Source of the DNA: Panax quinquefolius
Lineage: Eukaryota > Streptophyta > Magnoliopsida > Apiales > Araliaceae
DNA: 64,000 nucleotides
Assembly: GCA_020205615.1 (NCBI GenBank)
Contig: CM035170.1
Coordinates: 61,059,322-61,123,321, forward strand
Direction: 5' to 3'
Below, piece after piece: positions 1 through 11,053 of this stretch (its first letter is position 1; each line of letters opens with the position of its first letter). Both the position numbers and the translations under genes were made by a program. Below the pieces are notes generated by a model that was not told where the DNA came from, searched no databases, and saw only the letters and a list, made by a program, of their open reading frames with translations.

Positions 1-904
1 ATTAAAATAAAACTATTTTATTTTAATTTATCTAATTTTGAATAAAATAAACTATTTTATTTTAATCAAAAATCTTTAATCAAAATAAACTCCTTTATTT
101 TAATTAATTATGGAATCGATTCCATGTAAAAAAAAAACTTATTAAAGGAAACACTCTTTATTCTCTTTCCTATTCACAAATAAACTCCTTTATTTTGAAT
201 AATATGAAATCTTATTTCATATCTAAATAAACTCCTTTATTTAAGGAAAGATTAGGATTCTTTTCATATTCACAAATAAACTCTTTTATTTTGAATAATA
301 TAAAATCTTATTTCATATCTAAATAAACTCCTTTATTTAAGAAATATGAAATCCAATTTCAACTCCAATTAGTTATCATGAAATCCAATTCTAAACTTAG
401 CATAAAATTATTTAGCATTAAATTCAATTTTATTTTAAAATAAAATAAACTTTTTATTTTAAAATTAAAATAAACTTTTATTTTAATTATAAAATAATAA
501 GATTTATATATATATATATATATATATATCTAGATTGCACGTGATTCATTATATATATATATATTACTATTATATATATATATAAAGTGAAACTTATATG
601 AACTCGTCATAAATATATATATAATATAGATAAGTAATATATAAATCGGAACCATAATAATTTCCAATCGAAAAACTAAATCATTCACGCTTTTGAATAA
701 TCGCTAAGTAATCCGTGAATCAATTTTATTTTATTTTTAAATAAATTCTATACAATTACACTTGAAATTATGCCAATAGGTTAATTAAATTTTTTTTTTT
801 TTTTTTAATACAATAAATTATGCCCAATATTGTTCAAACACATATCAATATATAAAATTTAAAACAATTAATAATTTGCGTATAAAGGTTTGGCTCGATG
901 CCTT
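1..904. other. Unassigned A+T-rich stretch with repeated dyads
   Basis: No gene is visible. The stretch carries five near-copies of the 18-base dyad AAATAAACTCCTTTATTT (inside 82-101, then 178-195, 225-242, 273-290 with CTCT at the centre, and 321-338), another dyad at 204-220, TA microsatellites around 500-600 and an oligo-T run near 790-806. The same kind of dyad with a CTCC centre recurs in the adjoining LTR S1, so this may be internal sequence of the S element. I see no primer-binding site or polypurine tract next to S1 to prove that. Confidence 0.5.
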
Positions 905-2748
905 TGTTAGGTTTGTAATATTCAAGAACCAATCAAATTGCAAAAATAAGCGGAAGCGTGTAAAATCGAGTTTAAAATTTTTACAAACCATATACGGATC
1001 ACCCTTTATGCACAATTATTAATTAAAGGAAAAGATAAAGAATAAAATCATACCCTTGAAGATCGAGCTTCCTCGGTACAAGTTCACCTCGATCCTTTTC
1101 GCGTTCAACTTGAATCCATAGGGTTTGGTTCCTTCCTTTGATCAACGTTAGCCACCCAAGTGTTTGGCCTCTGAGGTGATCCACCAAGGAAGAAGAAGAA
1201 TTGAAGAAGATGGGTGTTTGGCTAAACCCTAGTTTTCTATCTCATAGAAAAGGCGTACTCTCAACCATTGGAATTATGACGTGGTCTATATATCGATATA
1301 AGACTCCTCTTATAAAGATATCAAGTAACCCTATTAAAATAAGGTATTATTTAATTAAACTCTTTTAATTAAATGGGCTCCCTAATCTTATTAGGGATAA
1401 TTAATTAAACTCCTTTAATTAATTTTCCTCCTAATCCTATTAGGAATAAATGAGAGTACTTATATTAAATTAATTCCTAAACTCTTTTAGAAATTAAAAT
1501 AATAATAATAATTGTAATAATATTAATAAGACTCCTCTTATTAATTTATATTTAATATTTCTAAAATATTAAATAATAAATATTAAGCTATTTAATTTAT
1601 TCTATCACCATAGATTAAATTAAATATACATAAAAATATTATTACGATTATGCCATTAACTTCTTAAATAATTATTCTTCCTTTTATGGTGTGACCCTTT
1701 AGGTTCTCCATATTAAACCGGTTGTGAATAAATCAATTAGAACAATTCTAATCTTATTTAAATAAAAATATTAAACAATTAATTTATTTAAATAAATAAT
1801 ATTTATTCTACTGATAGGGATAAGCCTCCCTAGCGATCAACGACTTTCCGGATAATATAGATTTCAACATTAATCATAAAAGAACCTTTGAGTAAATAGT
1901 TCTTAATACAATTCAATCCTTCCACCATCTGATGTCCCAATTAAATATAAGACATGGAATTACTTGTCAAAATCTTATTTTATTTAATTATATGTATTTC
2001 GATCCTTAAATGCACAACTCCAAATAATGCAAATTAGAAACTCCTTTCTAATTTCATTACGCCTTAACCAAGGACTCTTTGGGTTGTCATTTATCGAATC
2101 ACATAGGACATTTCTCTTCTTTTATTAAAGTGGTAGATTCTTTATTGATCATATATTATCTCCATATACTGACTTATTATACTCAAGCATACCCTTTGAT
2201 ATACCCTAAGGGTCTTAAGGAATAAGTCAAAGTATAACTCATCATACACAAGATACTATGATGATCTCAAGTCCAGGATCACTTGTACTACTATCACTAC
2301 GAGAATTCTATTGACGAGCAAGTAAAACTCCATTAGGTATTCCTTAGCGAGCCACGTTCGATGAACTTATTCTCTAATAAGCACCTACATACTTGCTTTA
2401 GTGTCTCCACACAAATGATCATGAGATCAATCATCCTCATCCAATGAGCAAGCAACGTATGTACCCGATCTATCCGGGATTCACTAATCCCCAATTTAGT
2501 AATCCAATGATTGGGAACTATTTTAGTTTTAAGCTTTCTAAGAATTTAGATCTCATTAGAATGATCATCATCATTATTCTAAAAGCATTGCTTAAAACTA
2601 TGGGTTTATCACATATTATAAAACAGCATCATGTAGATAATTAAAAGCCTTTAATAAATTAATACTTTTTATTAATAAATGAATAAGATTGTTACAAAGT
2701 ATATGCTTTATCATCAAACATGATTGGCTTGTGTGCATATTACTTTCA
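905..2748. repeat. LTR of family S, copy S1 (TG...CA, 1.84 kb)
   Basis: The segment begins TGTTAGG and ends CTTTCA and is a diverged same-orientation copy of 52078-53931, whose TSD fixes the family's ends. Its right edge cuts the archaeal-type RNase H frame of element T. Its left neighbour is not the continuation of that frame and no matching TSD is seen. It is therefore either the right-hand LTR of a longer element extending out of the window, or a solo LTR whose left side has rearranged. Sense strand is uncertain, with no clean TATA box. It contains no credible gene; its short open frames are chance. Confidence 0.8.
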
Positions 2749-3072
2749 GAGACAGCCTTCATACTCAGTCGTATTGTTGGTGCTGACAAAATGCAATTTG
2801 ACGGCAACGGGATACTACTCCTCCGTACCAGATACTAGAACTGCTCCAGCTCCAGAACCTTCCAGATTAACAGCTCCAACAAAATACATCTTCCATGATT
2901 GGCGCGTATCGTACTGATGGTGTTGCTGAACTGTCATTACTCCTTCATCGGGGAAATATGTTTCCAAGGGTTTGAAATCCCCTGAAGGTGTAGCGGCCAG
3001 TTGATCCATGATTCCTTGACCTTTGATGGACTTCTGAGTCACATATACGATGTCAAATTGTTGTAAGGTCAA
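2749..3072 (-). pseudogene. Element T archaeal-type RNase H, truncated
   Basis: Minus-strand remnant of the extra RNase H that Tat-lineage elements carry after the normal RNase H. In such elements it is thought to help remove RNA during reverse transcription. The segment KSIKGQGIMDQLAA, then LETYFPDEGV, then WKMYFVGAVNLEGSGAGAVL matches this domain. The expected metal-binding Asp after MYF reads Val (MYFVGA rather than MYFDGA). After a frame change the frame continues with TTEYEG-like residues, then stops at the S1 junction. Domain identity is clear; the domain is dead. Confidence 0.8.
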
Positions 3073-3107
3073 GCTGCCATCTGGACGATGATCAATTTAA
3101 CATGGGT

Positions 3108-3566
3108 TTATTGAACACGTATTTGAGAGGATCCACGCGGGATATGAGATGGGTTGTGTGACCATGGAGGTAATGTTGTAACCTCATGGAAGCCCATGCT
3201 AAAGCACAACACGTCTTTTTCGATCAGAGTGTACTTGTGTTCACTGCTGCTGAACCTTTTGCTGAGGTAATAGATAGCTCGTTCTTGGCCTCTATCGTCT
3301 TTCTGTCCCAGCATGTAGCCCATGGCATTGTCACTTATGGACAGGTACATGAACAGGGGAACATCATCCCTGGGTGGTACCAACACGAGAGCTTTGACTA
3401 GCTATTTCTTGATTGTGAGGAAGGCATTTTGACACTCATCATTCCATTTCATGGAGGAGTTCTTCCTTAATAGCTTGAAGATTGGCTCACAGGTTGCTGT
3501 GAGTTGGGAGATAAACCTTCTAATGAAGTTGATTCTTCCCAAAAATCCCCGTATTTCCTTCTCTGT
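3108..3566 (-). pseudogene. Element T RT thumb/connection and RNase H remnant
   Basis: Minus-strand continuation of T's pol after the reverse transcriptase. The first part reads like the Ty3/gypsy connection region (EIRGFLGRINFIRRFIS, then WNDECQNAF). It continues as an RNase H-like segment with VPLFMYLSISDNAMGYMLGQ and ERAIYYLSKRF, then YTLIEKDVLCF. The first catalytic Asp of the usual LYL.. D/S-x-x-A motif is Ser here. Stops separate it from the flanking pieces and its end has lost frame. It acted in removing the RNA template after cDNA synthesis. Confidence 0.78.
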
Positions 3567-4390
3567 CTAAGGAATGGGCATTTCCGTGATGGCTTGGATT
3601 TTGGCAGGATCCAGCTCAATCCCTTTGTGGCTGACTAGAAATCCTAGCAACTTGCCCGATTTAACGCCAAAGGCGCATTTAGCTGGATTCAACTTCAAGT
3701 TGTACTTACGCAACCTGTTGAACAACTTTCTGAGATGGTCTAGATGGTCATCCTCCTTCCGGGACTTGACAATGATGTCATCCACGTAGATCTCGATCTC
3801 TTTGTGCATTAAGTCGTGGAAAAGAGCCATCATAGCTCGTTGATAGGTGGCTCCGGCATTGATGAGGCCGAATGACAACCGTCTATAGCAAAAAGTTCCC
3901 CAAGGCGTGATGAAAGCAGTTTTCTCACGATCTTCCTCAGCAACCATGATCTGATGATACCCCGCAAAGCAATCAGCAAAGGAGTACATGTCGTATTGCG
4001 CATTATTGTCAATAAGAATGTGGATAAATGGCACGGGAAAGCTATCTTTTAAGCAAGCTTTGTTCAAGTCCGGTAATCCACATGAAACTTCGCACCTTCC
4101 CTCGGGTTTAGGTACGGGCACAATGTTGGATATCCACTCGGGATATGTAGACACCATGATGATGCCGACTTGAAATTGTTTCACAATTTCTTCTTTCTAC
4201 TTTAAACTCCACTCGGGTTTCAATCGCTTTGAGCTTTTTGCTTGGTGGCTTAAATCCTCTTTAATGGGAAGGCGATGAAGGACAATGTCGATGGACAAAC
4301 CCACCATATCTTCATGAGACCATGCAAACACATCACGGAATTGGGTTAATAAGCGTAACCATGTCATTCCTTTGGTTTGGGGTAAGGTGC
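3567..4390 (-). pseudogene. Element T reverse transcriptase
   Basis: Minus-strand reverse transcriptase that copied T's RNA into DNA. The longest open piece is 205 codons (4184-3567). An in-frame prefix reaches about 4390 with DVFAWSHEDM, the usual start of this domain in Tat elements. Visible motifs are LPDLNKA, FADCFAGYHQI (the normal MDGFSGY with a changed residue beside the catalytic Asp), the FGLINAGATYQRAM block and the catalytic YVDD near 3780, followed by LNPAKCAFGV and GFLVSHKGIE. YVDD is kept, but VRMCVDYRDLN is altered to a form lacking the usual Asp-Tyr, and a stop lies at the 3' side. Most likely inactive. Confidence 0.9.
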
Positions 4391-5699
4391 GAACTAATCT
4401 GGATTAACTTAGGGCTTTTCTAAGGTTAGAGATTGAAAGAAGTGGTTTGATCGAAGGTTGGGTTTAGGTTTGTCTTTGACCCATTCTTGAATTTCTGGAG
4501 GCACCTCAATGTCATCCTGTATATCCATCAAGGTTGAATTCATCTCTACATCAAAGGTACAATCCTTGTGGAAGAAGCATAGTATCGGCAAATACATGCA
4601 CATCTAAATTCAAAGTCTGAAACAAAATATGCTTTCACTTAGTATATATGAAATGTGTTGATCATACACGGTGTTAGCATATCTTGGCAAAATAAAGCGC
4701 TAATCTTGTATATGAGAAAAAGTAGCGGTTATTATATCTATAGGGAATAAAGAGTTACCCCATTTTACCCTTGACGACCAATGCGAGGAATCTTTGTTCC
4801 AATTGGCGAGGGCAAAAGTCAGGTGGACCGCATGATGATGGAGGATTGTCATCATCCTCCTATCCTCGAATGATGGCCATTATGTCCGGCGATCATCGTG
4901 CAGGGTGTATCTCTGTTGGTATGTTCATCATGAGCGATGATGCGTATGCACGACATCATTCGGATGACGTCTTGCTTGATTCTTCGTTCCTCCTCTTCCC
5001 TTTGTGGGATTTGGAACAAAGACTTCTTTCTCCTTCTGCCGATGCTGGTTTGGGAAATAACATAGCCATCACATTGGGTGGCACCTTTGCAGGAGGTTGT
5101 GCGGACTCAGAGTTTGAAGGCGAAGATAAATGCCGCATGGTTGAAGCTGAAGGAATCTGCTGATGCTTATGAGGATTCCTATGACTAGAAATGGCAGAAT
5201 AGCCTAGTCCAGCTGTTCCAGTTTGCTTGATTAATTGAATTGGGTACTTGATACCCTGGCAATCTTTACTCAACCCTTGTCGACTTATGACCCAATAACA
5301 TCATTTCTTGAGTAAGCCAGAGCATTACCTCGGCAAAATCTTTGGGTTGAAATGGCATTCCAATAGCATGGTATTGGGTATTGCTTACTTCCATAGCATG
5401 AAAACGTACGGTTCAACGTCTGCATTGGCATTGATGAATGGCATGTCTCCATCTTTGAGGACATTCGGTTCGGCGTTGGCCAGTGACCGGTATTGTTGAT
5501 AATGTATTTCAATTGTTGATGAAGAGTGGAGGGGACTACCCCCATATATGAATCCATGGTCGTCCCAAGAAGCGGGTTGTATCCGAATCTATCTTGAGTA
5601 CATGGAAAGATCTGCATGAAATGTATGAGGACCAATTTTGATTGGCGGCTTCAATTACTCCGGCCAATTCCTGCGGGCTCCATCAAAGCTTTGATGATA
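4391..5699 (-). pseudogene. Element T degenerate pol spacer between protease and RT
   Basis: No domain is recognisable. The minus strand carries short open pieces (for instance 4603-4409 with VPPEIQEWVKDKPKPN, and 5635-5285) broken by stops in all frames. It lies exactly where Tat elements encode the variable linker between protease and reverse transcriptase, and its base composition matches the rest of T's coding region rather than the A+T-rich LTRs. I therefore call it decayed coding sequence. No function can be assigned. Confidence 0.55.
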
Positions 5700-5990
5700 G
5701 TATGGCTACTCGAATTCGGTTGAGATTGATATTCATCTTCACCAAGGTAGCGTATGGATGAGATATTTAGAGATGAACCTCCATCTATCAAGACTCCAAC
5801 TAGCATGTATCCGGAGGACAAGACCATGATGTGCAGCGACTTGCGATGACCGGTCCCTTGGGCGGTATGTCATCATCGATGAAGGATATCACATTGTTGT
5901 TGAAAATGTGATCAACCGGATGTTTAAATTTTTAAGTATCAAGCGATGTTGGTAGATGAAACTTCTTCTAAAACCTTTAACAAGATCTTC
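5700..5990 (-). pseudogene. Element T aspartic protease remnant
   Basis: Minus-strand remnant of the retropepsin that cuts the Gag-Pol polyprotein. The recognisable core is GTGHRKSLHIMV (about 5860-5822) followed by VLIDGGSSLNI (about 5796-5763), which matches the active-site loop D-N/T-G-S with Gly in place of the second residue. Upstream, LTSEDHRKILLKVLEE matches the segment before the protease in Tat elements. Stops and frame changes lie between these blocks, so this is a pseudogene. Only the loop and its surroundings support the call. Confidence 0.7.
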
Positions 5991-6031
5991 CGATGATCCT
6001 CGGAAGTTAGGACCAAGTCCAAAATTGATAT

Positions 6032-7129
6032 TTATTGTGGAGCTTCTTTTAAGCTTAAAACCACCTTAGCTTCGTTATGACCCATAGTGCGGAGGAATTT
6101 TTCAATCTTCTCCATGGGTATTTTCCCCTTTGATTTGATGGTAGACTTCATCACCCGTTGGGGAAGATATAGTGGATTTTCCTTCGACACTGTAGCAGTT
6201 GTATGTGAGGTGGATCCTTCACCTTCTCCATAATTCCATGGAACTTTACGCAAGCTAACAATAGGATATTGTGCTCTGCACGGCAAGTTGATTGGCTCGG
6301 GAGCGGCCACTTTCAAAGGATTGTTGCTTCCCTTGAGTTGAATTGTTGGCATTATGAGTGATTTGTTAACCCCATCAATTTTAGTGGATATGACTGCTAC
6401 CACACTCTTCCACTTAGTAGGACCTGAATTCTCACTTGCACATAACACAGTATTGTCGTCTGCTAAGTGCAAGACACCAATATCAATTAGATTTTGGATA
6501 AGGTGGCGGAGTGCCCAACATTCTTCTGTGTTGTGACCGCGAGACTGGGAGTGATATTGACATACTCCATCGAGTTGTCTTACCATCACCTGACGGGGGT
6601 TGATTGGAGTTAGAAGGGAACTGATCCTTCCTTCATTGATTAACATATAAAGGATTTCCTCTATTGGTTGGCCCAAATAGGTGAATTCCCTTTTGTTGGC
6701 AAAATCCCGACAGGCTTTGGCATTTTCTCTCTTTGTCACTTTGTCTTCCAGCATTTCATTTTCTGAAAGTGATGAGGGAATATTCATGACAAGAGGTAGG
6801 AGAATGGCATGCTCCTGGCTGATTAATTGACGTGTCACTTGATGCTGATAAGTCACCAGCTCCGCTAATTGCTCAATTTGCTTTCATAGAGCTTTCATCT
6901 TTCGTTCCATTGTGAATTGGAACTTGGCATAATCCCATTTGTCATCACTGTCTTTGAGGTTCTGGGACGATTCACAGTTGAAATTGGAGTTCAGTCCATT
7001 ACTCCAATTTATCATGTTGACCTCTTCTTCTTTGTGTTGAGGAAGAGGGTTGTCTTGAACGTGAGGCTGATCTGGTTTGGTGACCACGATCTCCCCGTTG
7101 TCTATCAGGTCTTGGATCTTGTGTTTCAA
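6032..7129 (-). pseudogene. Element T gag C-terminal part (nucleocapsid-like)
   Basis: Minus-strand Gag region that binds RNA. A 274-codon open piece (6856-6032) contains YLGQPIEEIL, then the Cys-His motif CQYHSQSRGHNTEEC (about 6562-6518) followed by RHLIQNLIDIG, a Tat/Ogre signature. A second related unit lies upstream, across the frame break near 7130-7200 (CAYHARAPGHDTQ, then LKHKIQDLIDNGEI). Two such units in tandem are normal for this lineage. The tail with KVPWNYGEGE leads towards the protease. Frame breaks at 6857-6883 and near 7130 divide the gene. Confidence 0.82.
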
Positions 7130-8025
7130 GGCCCAACAATCTGAGTATCATGTCCAGGTGCCCGAGCATGATAAGCACATTCGGCGACATTGAAACCCCG
7201 TCCATTAGAAATTTGGTGGTGGAAGAAGATGTAATTTTTCTTACGTGTTGTCGGAAGATTGAGAATGTTCTCGGGTATCCCCAAAGGGTGTGAACACTTT
7301 CGAGGCGTTTGACTTCTCCACCTTTTGGTATTGGAGGGTTCGCAGACTATGCTTGAAAGGGAGTGTAGTTTCTCCTTTGAATAGGCATGTTTTGATTGCC
7401 TTTTTGACCTGTGTAGTATCAAGGAAACATCTTCCTCTTTCTTTTTATGGACCCTCAAGAGTTGTTTCCATAATTTCCGGATTGGATGTGATCGTAAAAG
7501 CGACTTTGAGTGTTGACTAGGTCTTGAATTTTCCGGACTTCAATCCCATCTCACCATCTCCCATGTTTGACCATTTTAGAAAATGGTTTGCGATCTTGGC
7601 TAAAACTCTCTCATAGAAAGGAGCTTCTTGTATGTCTATGAAAGTCATGACCATCTCTGATTCTGTCATGGAAGGACTAACTTGGGCAGCCAGGCGTCTC
7701 CACCTTTGAGCATACTCTCTGAAAGACTCGTTAGACTGTTTCTTGATCTTGGTAATTTGATACTGATCAGGAGCCATCTGAGTTTGAAAGCTGTATTGAG
7801 TGAGGAAAGCATGTGCTAGCTCTTCCCAGCTATGGATCTTTGAATTGTCTAATCTTGTGTACCACGAACGGGCTTCTCCAGTTAGACTTTTTTGGAACAA
7901 TTGCATTCTGAGCTTTTCATCCTCTGCATAAGATCCAAGTTCTCCAATAAACACCTTTAAATGTGTGTAAGGATCTCCTAACCCGTCATATTTTTCAAAG
8001 GTCGGAGTTTTAAACTTTTACGGAT
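7130..8025 (-). pseudogene. Element T gag capsid domain
   Basis: Minus-strand capsid part of Gag, which builds the cytoplasmic virus-like particle. The best piece (7954-7517, 145 codons) reads LFQKSLTGEARSWYTRLD, then WEELAHAFLTQY and the ESFREYAQRWRRLAAQV block of plant Gag proteins. The frame extends upstream to about 8025 with KYDGLGDPYTHLKVF, so the listed 145 codons are not the true start. Downstream (7516-7130) the frame shifts and runs into the first Cys-His unit. The true start is not identified. Confidence 0.85.
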
Positions 8026-9150
8026 AATGAACACCGGGGAAAATACAAATATCGACATATGAAACACTCCGTGTGTTCCAATTCCTTTGATATACGAAGG
8101 GTCTCTTCCATTTGGAGGACTTTCTTTTGATGTCACCGGTGTCTGGATCTCAGAGTGGGATGGGCGACATCATGAGTTTTGTTGGTCGTATCCAATGCGC
8201 ATTTCGTATTGTAATGACACAGGGTTCCTCTTTGTGTGGAGGATTCGGCATGTCTGGGTATTTTTGGACCACAGATTAGGCTGGTGTAATTCTTTGAGTA
8301 GAATAACCAAATCAGAATTTGTTTGCTTAATCAAATTGAATTCTTTGTGAGAAATCTGGATTAAGTTCGATCTGTCGGATAATGACATGATTATTTGTAG
8401 AGCTGTTGCCTTTTGGACTTTGATGGGGTAGTAGGTCCGATTGGTTCCCTGCGAAAGACTTGCATAGTTTAGTCTTTAGGGAATGTGTATAATAACATGC
8501 TATGTGATGTGTCCATTTTAGCTATTTTATCCTGCAAAACGGATGTCAGCTGTTTGTAGCATGTGTAATTAAAATATGTATGTGTACATATTTCTTCATA
8601 TTTCTAATTACATGGAGATATATATGGAATGTAATTACAAGTAATTGTGTTTACAAGTATTTGAAATGAGAGAGCATGAAGAGACTTTCCTCCGTTTTGG
8701 GTTTATCAGAGGCTGACCTATCTTAGGTTACTCTCGCGACTTTTTGGCATGAAGGTTCACAAATCATCACAATCTACTTGACGAGAAGTTAATCCGGTCT
8801 TTCAACTGGAGCGAATTTGGGTGGTGGCTTTCCTGAGCCTCGGAGAATTAGTCTTCTCACGAGTCTAGTAATCAAACACCGATGGGATACCCTCCTGGTG
8901 GAGGGACCACACAACATACATTCACATACATCGCGTCTCACCGTATGAAAATGATGACATATGCGAAGCACTAATATCCTGGCGAGATATAGTGCGAAAG
9001 CACTAATATCACAAGCAGATTATGTGCGAAGCACTAAGTGCAATAAGGAAATGCATTCGTACACATTCATCAAATGTAAATGCAACATCCACACACAAAA
9101 TGGATAATAGTTTTGAAAAGATTGTAATAGCGGCTTAAGTCCTCTTCTTT
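8026..9150 (-). other. Element T leader / gag start region
   Basis: The stretch between gag and the primer-binding site. No intact open frame is seen; short ones on either strand are chance. It corresponds to the 5' untranslated leader, and probably the eroded Gag N-terminus, on the minus strand. Near the primer-binding site it holds three copies of a short dyad (GTGCGAAGCAC-like) at about 8964-9042, listed separately. Confidence 0.6.
8964..9042. repeat. Triple short dyad in the T leader
   Basis: Three units share GCGAA(A)GCACTAA: about 8964-8975, 8991-9006 (AGTGCGAAAGCACT, a perfect 5-base stem) and 9024-9038 (GTGCGAAGCAC). They lie 110-190 bases from the primer-binding site in the presumed RNA leader, where stem-loops could matter for packaging or dimerisation. 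That role is inference only. Confidence 0.6.
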
Positions 9151-9170
9151 GAGTCCCAATGAGTCGCCAC
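9151..9170 (-). other. Element T primer-binding site (tRNA-Arg type)
   Basis: On the minus strand the sequence directly inside the LTR end reads GTGGCGACTCATTGGGACTC. It begins, after one base, with TGGCGACTC, the tRNA-Arg type primer site known from Ogre/Tat elements. It lies one base from the LTR end, which reads TGTCGACG on the plus strand from 9172, and fixes both the strand and the 5' LTR boundary of T. Confidence 0.88.
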
Positions 9171-10015
9171 CTGTCGACGTCGGGATTTTTAGATGTCCCT
9201 TTTCGTTACTTGTTCTTTGGTGTTCTCATTTTAGGTGAGATTTGTTTGAAAAAACAAGTGAAAAAGGTCCGACATGTATAATGTCGACGATGGGGACTGA
9301 TTAAGAGTCGCCAGATTGGTTTTTAAATGGTTGTATCAACCTGAATGAGAAAAGGTTTGCACATTGACCCGATGATGTGACAACTTAAGCGGGTTGGTGA
9401 AACCCAGATTCATTAGGTTCAGGGACTTGGTTATCTGGGAGGGAAGGTGTTAGGCACCCCAGACATCCGTGTTACCATAGTGACCGCCTCTTTTCAAGAA
9501 ATTATTATCTGAATGTGTGTGTGTGTGTGGTCGATGTGTTTGTTATTTGGAAGTAGTCACGAGGCCTCGTTAAGCACCTATATACATACAGGTTTGAATT
9601 TATGTAAAAATTCAATTTTAGCAAGATATGGCGATGATGTTTTATAAAGAGGTTTTTCAAACCACGATGCTCAATAGTAATTGAGACCTTTTACACTCCC
9701 ATTTTATTAAGTGTTCGGTTGATTGATTTTATTTTACGATCTGAGGCATCCATACAAAAATAATTTACAAAATAATGCTGAACTTCCTCGTGGGTATGAA
9801 AACCATCACGAGGAAATTGAATCTAGAATAATTTACAAAATTGCTTATCTGAAAATGTCCATCATCAGGAGGCAGATCTAGATCACAAGGTTGAATCGCA
9901 TCACATTTGTATAAAAGTAATTTGTGTAATTTGTATGTATATATATAAAGGCTATATAAAATATATATATATATATCTGAGACATGATCACCAACCACGA
10001 AGCACCTCCATGGGG

Positions 10016-10262
10016 ATCGAAATGTAAATAAAGTTGTAAAAAGCTATCAACCGCCATGGAGGAAACTCGAAAGCGGACAAAACGTAAATAAAGTTGTAAA
10101 GCTATCAACCGCCACGGAGGAAACTCCAGGCGGGACAAAATGTAAAGAAAGTTGTATAAAGCAATCAACTTCCATGAAGTAAACTCGAGGCGGAGAAATA
10201 TAAAGAAAAGCGGTAAAATATATATATATGATCAACCACCACGCGAAGTAAACTCCGGGCTG
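10016..10262. repeat. Tandem ~60-base repeat in the T LTR, four units
   Basis: Units start near 10016, 10077, 10134 and 10194. Each contains a GTAAATAAAGTTGTAAA-like part, then TCAACCGCCA, then GAGGAAACTC. The last unit has gained a TA run. A partial unit may precede the block near 9985. Confidence 0.75.
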
Positions 10263-10263
10263 G

Positions 10264-10316
<53 letters not shown>

Positions 10317-10460
10317 GATAAACGCATGCCGGATGTAAAATCCGGTTCATCGAGCGAGTCCTTCATTACGATTAATATATATATAATATATATATATAAA
10401 AGCGAATAAACGCATCGGATGTAAAATCCGAGGCTCATTGAACAGTCAGACACACGGTTC

Positions 10461-10512
<52 letters not shown>

Positions 10513-10572
10513 TAAATAAATAAAAATGCTCGGAATAAAGTCTAGGCTCATCGAACAAAGTTCGACACACGA

Positions 10573-10610
<38 letters not shown>

Positions 10611-10676
10611 GCAAATAAACGCTCGGGGCCAAAATGCAGGCTCAATCGAGGCATAACTTCGATCGATAATGTTAGT

Positions 10677-10728
<52 letters not shown>
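10263..10728. repeat. Alternating TA microsatellites and ~65-base repeat units
   Basis: Long TA runs (about 10265-10312, 10373-10400, 10463-10508, 10576-10606 and 10679-10728) alternate with four related units. Each unit begins with an AAGCGAATAAACGC-like part, passes through TCGGATGTAAAATCCG or a variant, and ends in GACACACGGTTCAT or a variant. The unit-plus-TA design suggests expansion as a block. Confidence 0.8.
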
Positions 10729-10730
<2 letters not shown>

Positions 10731-11043
10731 CTAAAACAAAACCACGGACCAAAAATTAAGACCAAAAGTAACCACGACTCTCAGCGTGAAGAAGGGTGTG
10801 TGCAGAGATGAAGAAGAAAGACTCTAAAGTGTGTGAGAAAGCTTACGATTGACTACCAAAGAAGACTTCTATATCTTTAGAGTGGGTAAACAACTTGGCT
10901 TTTGTAGGTACAAAAGAGGCTATATATGAGCTCACAAATGTTTAAAATGAGAAAGTACAACCTTTGTATGGGGTGAGTCTGAGAGCAAATTAAATGCGGG
11001 GCTTCCTCGCCGCTTTCTCTTGCAAAATGGGCACCCAAGCCCT

Positions 11044-11053
11044 CTATTTATAG
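11044..11053 (-). promoter_or_regulatory. TATA box of the T 5' LTR
   Basis: Minus strand reads CTATAAATAG. It lies about 0.92 kb inside the LTR's outer edge, in line with the inferred sense strand. The same decamer marks most LTRs in this window. Confidence 0.65.

Noticed and set aside
4771..5163. 130-codon plus frame
   Set aside because: Opposite strand of T's decayed pol; no domain and no support beyond length.
10232..10570. Open frames rich in Tyr-Ile repeats on the minus strand
   Set aside because: They are translations of TA microsatellites in the T LTR.
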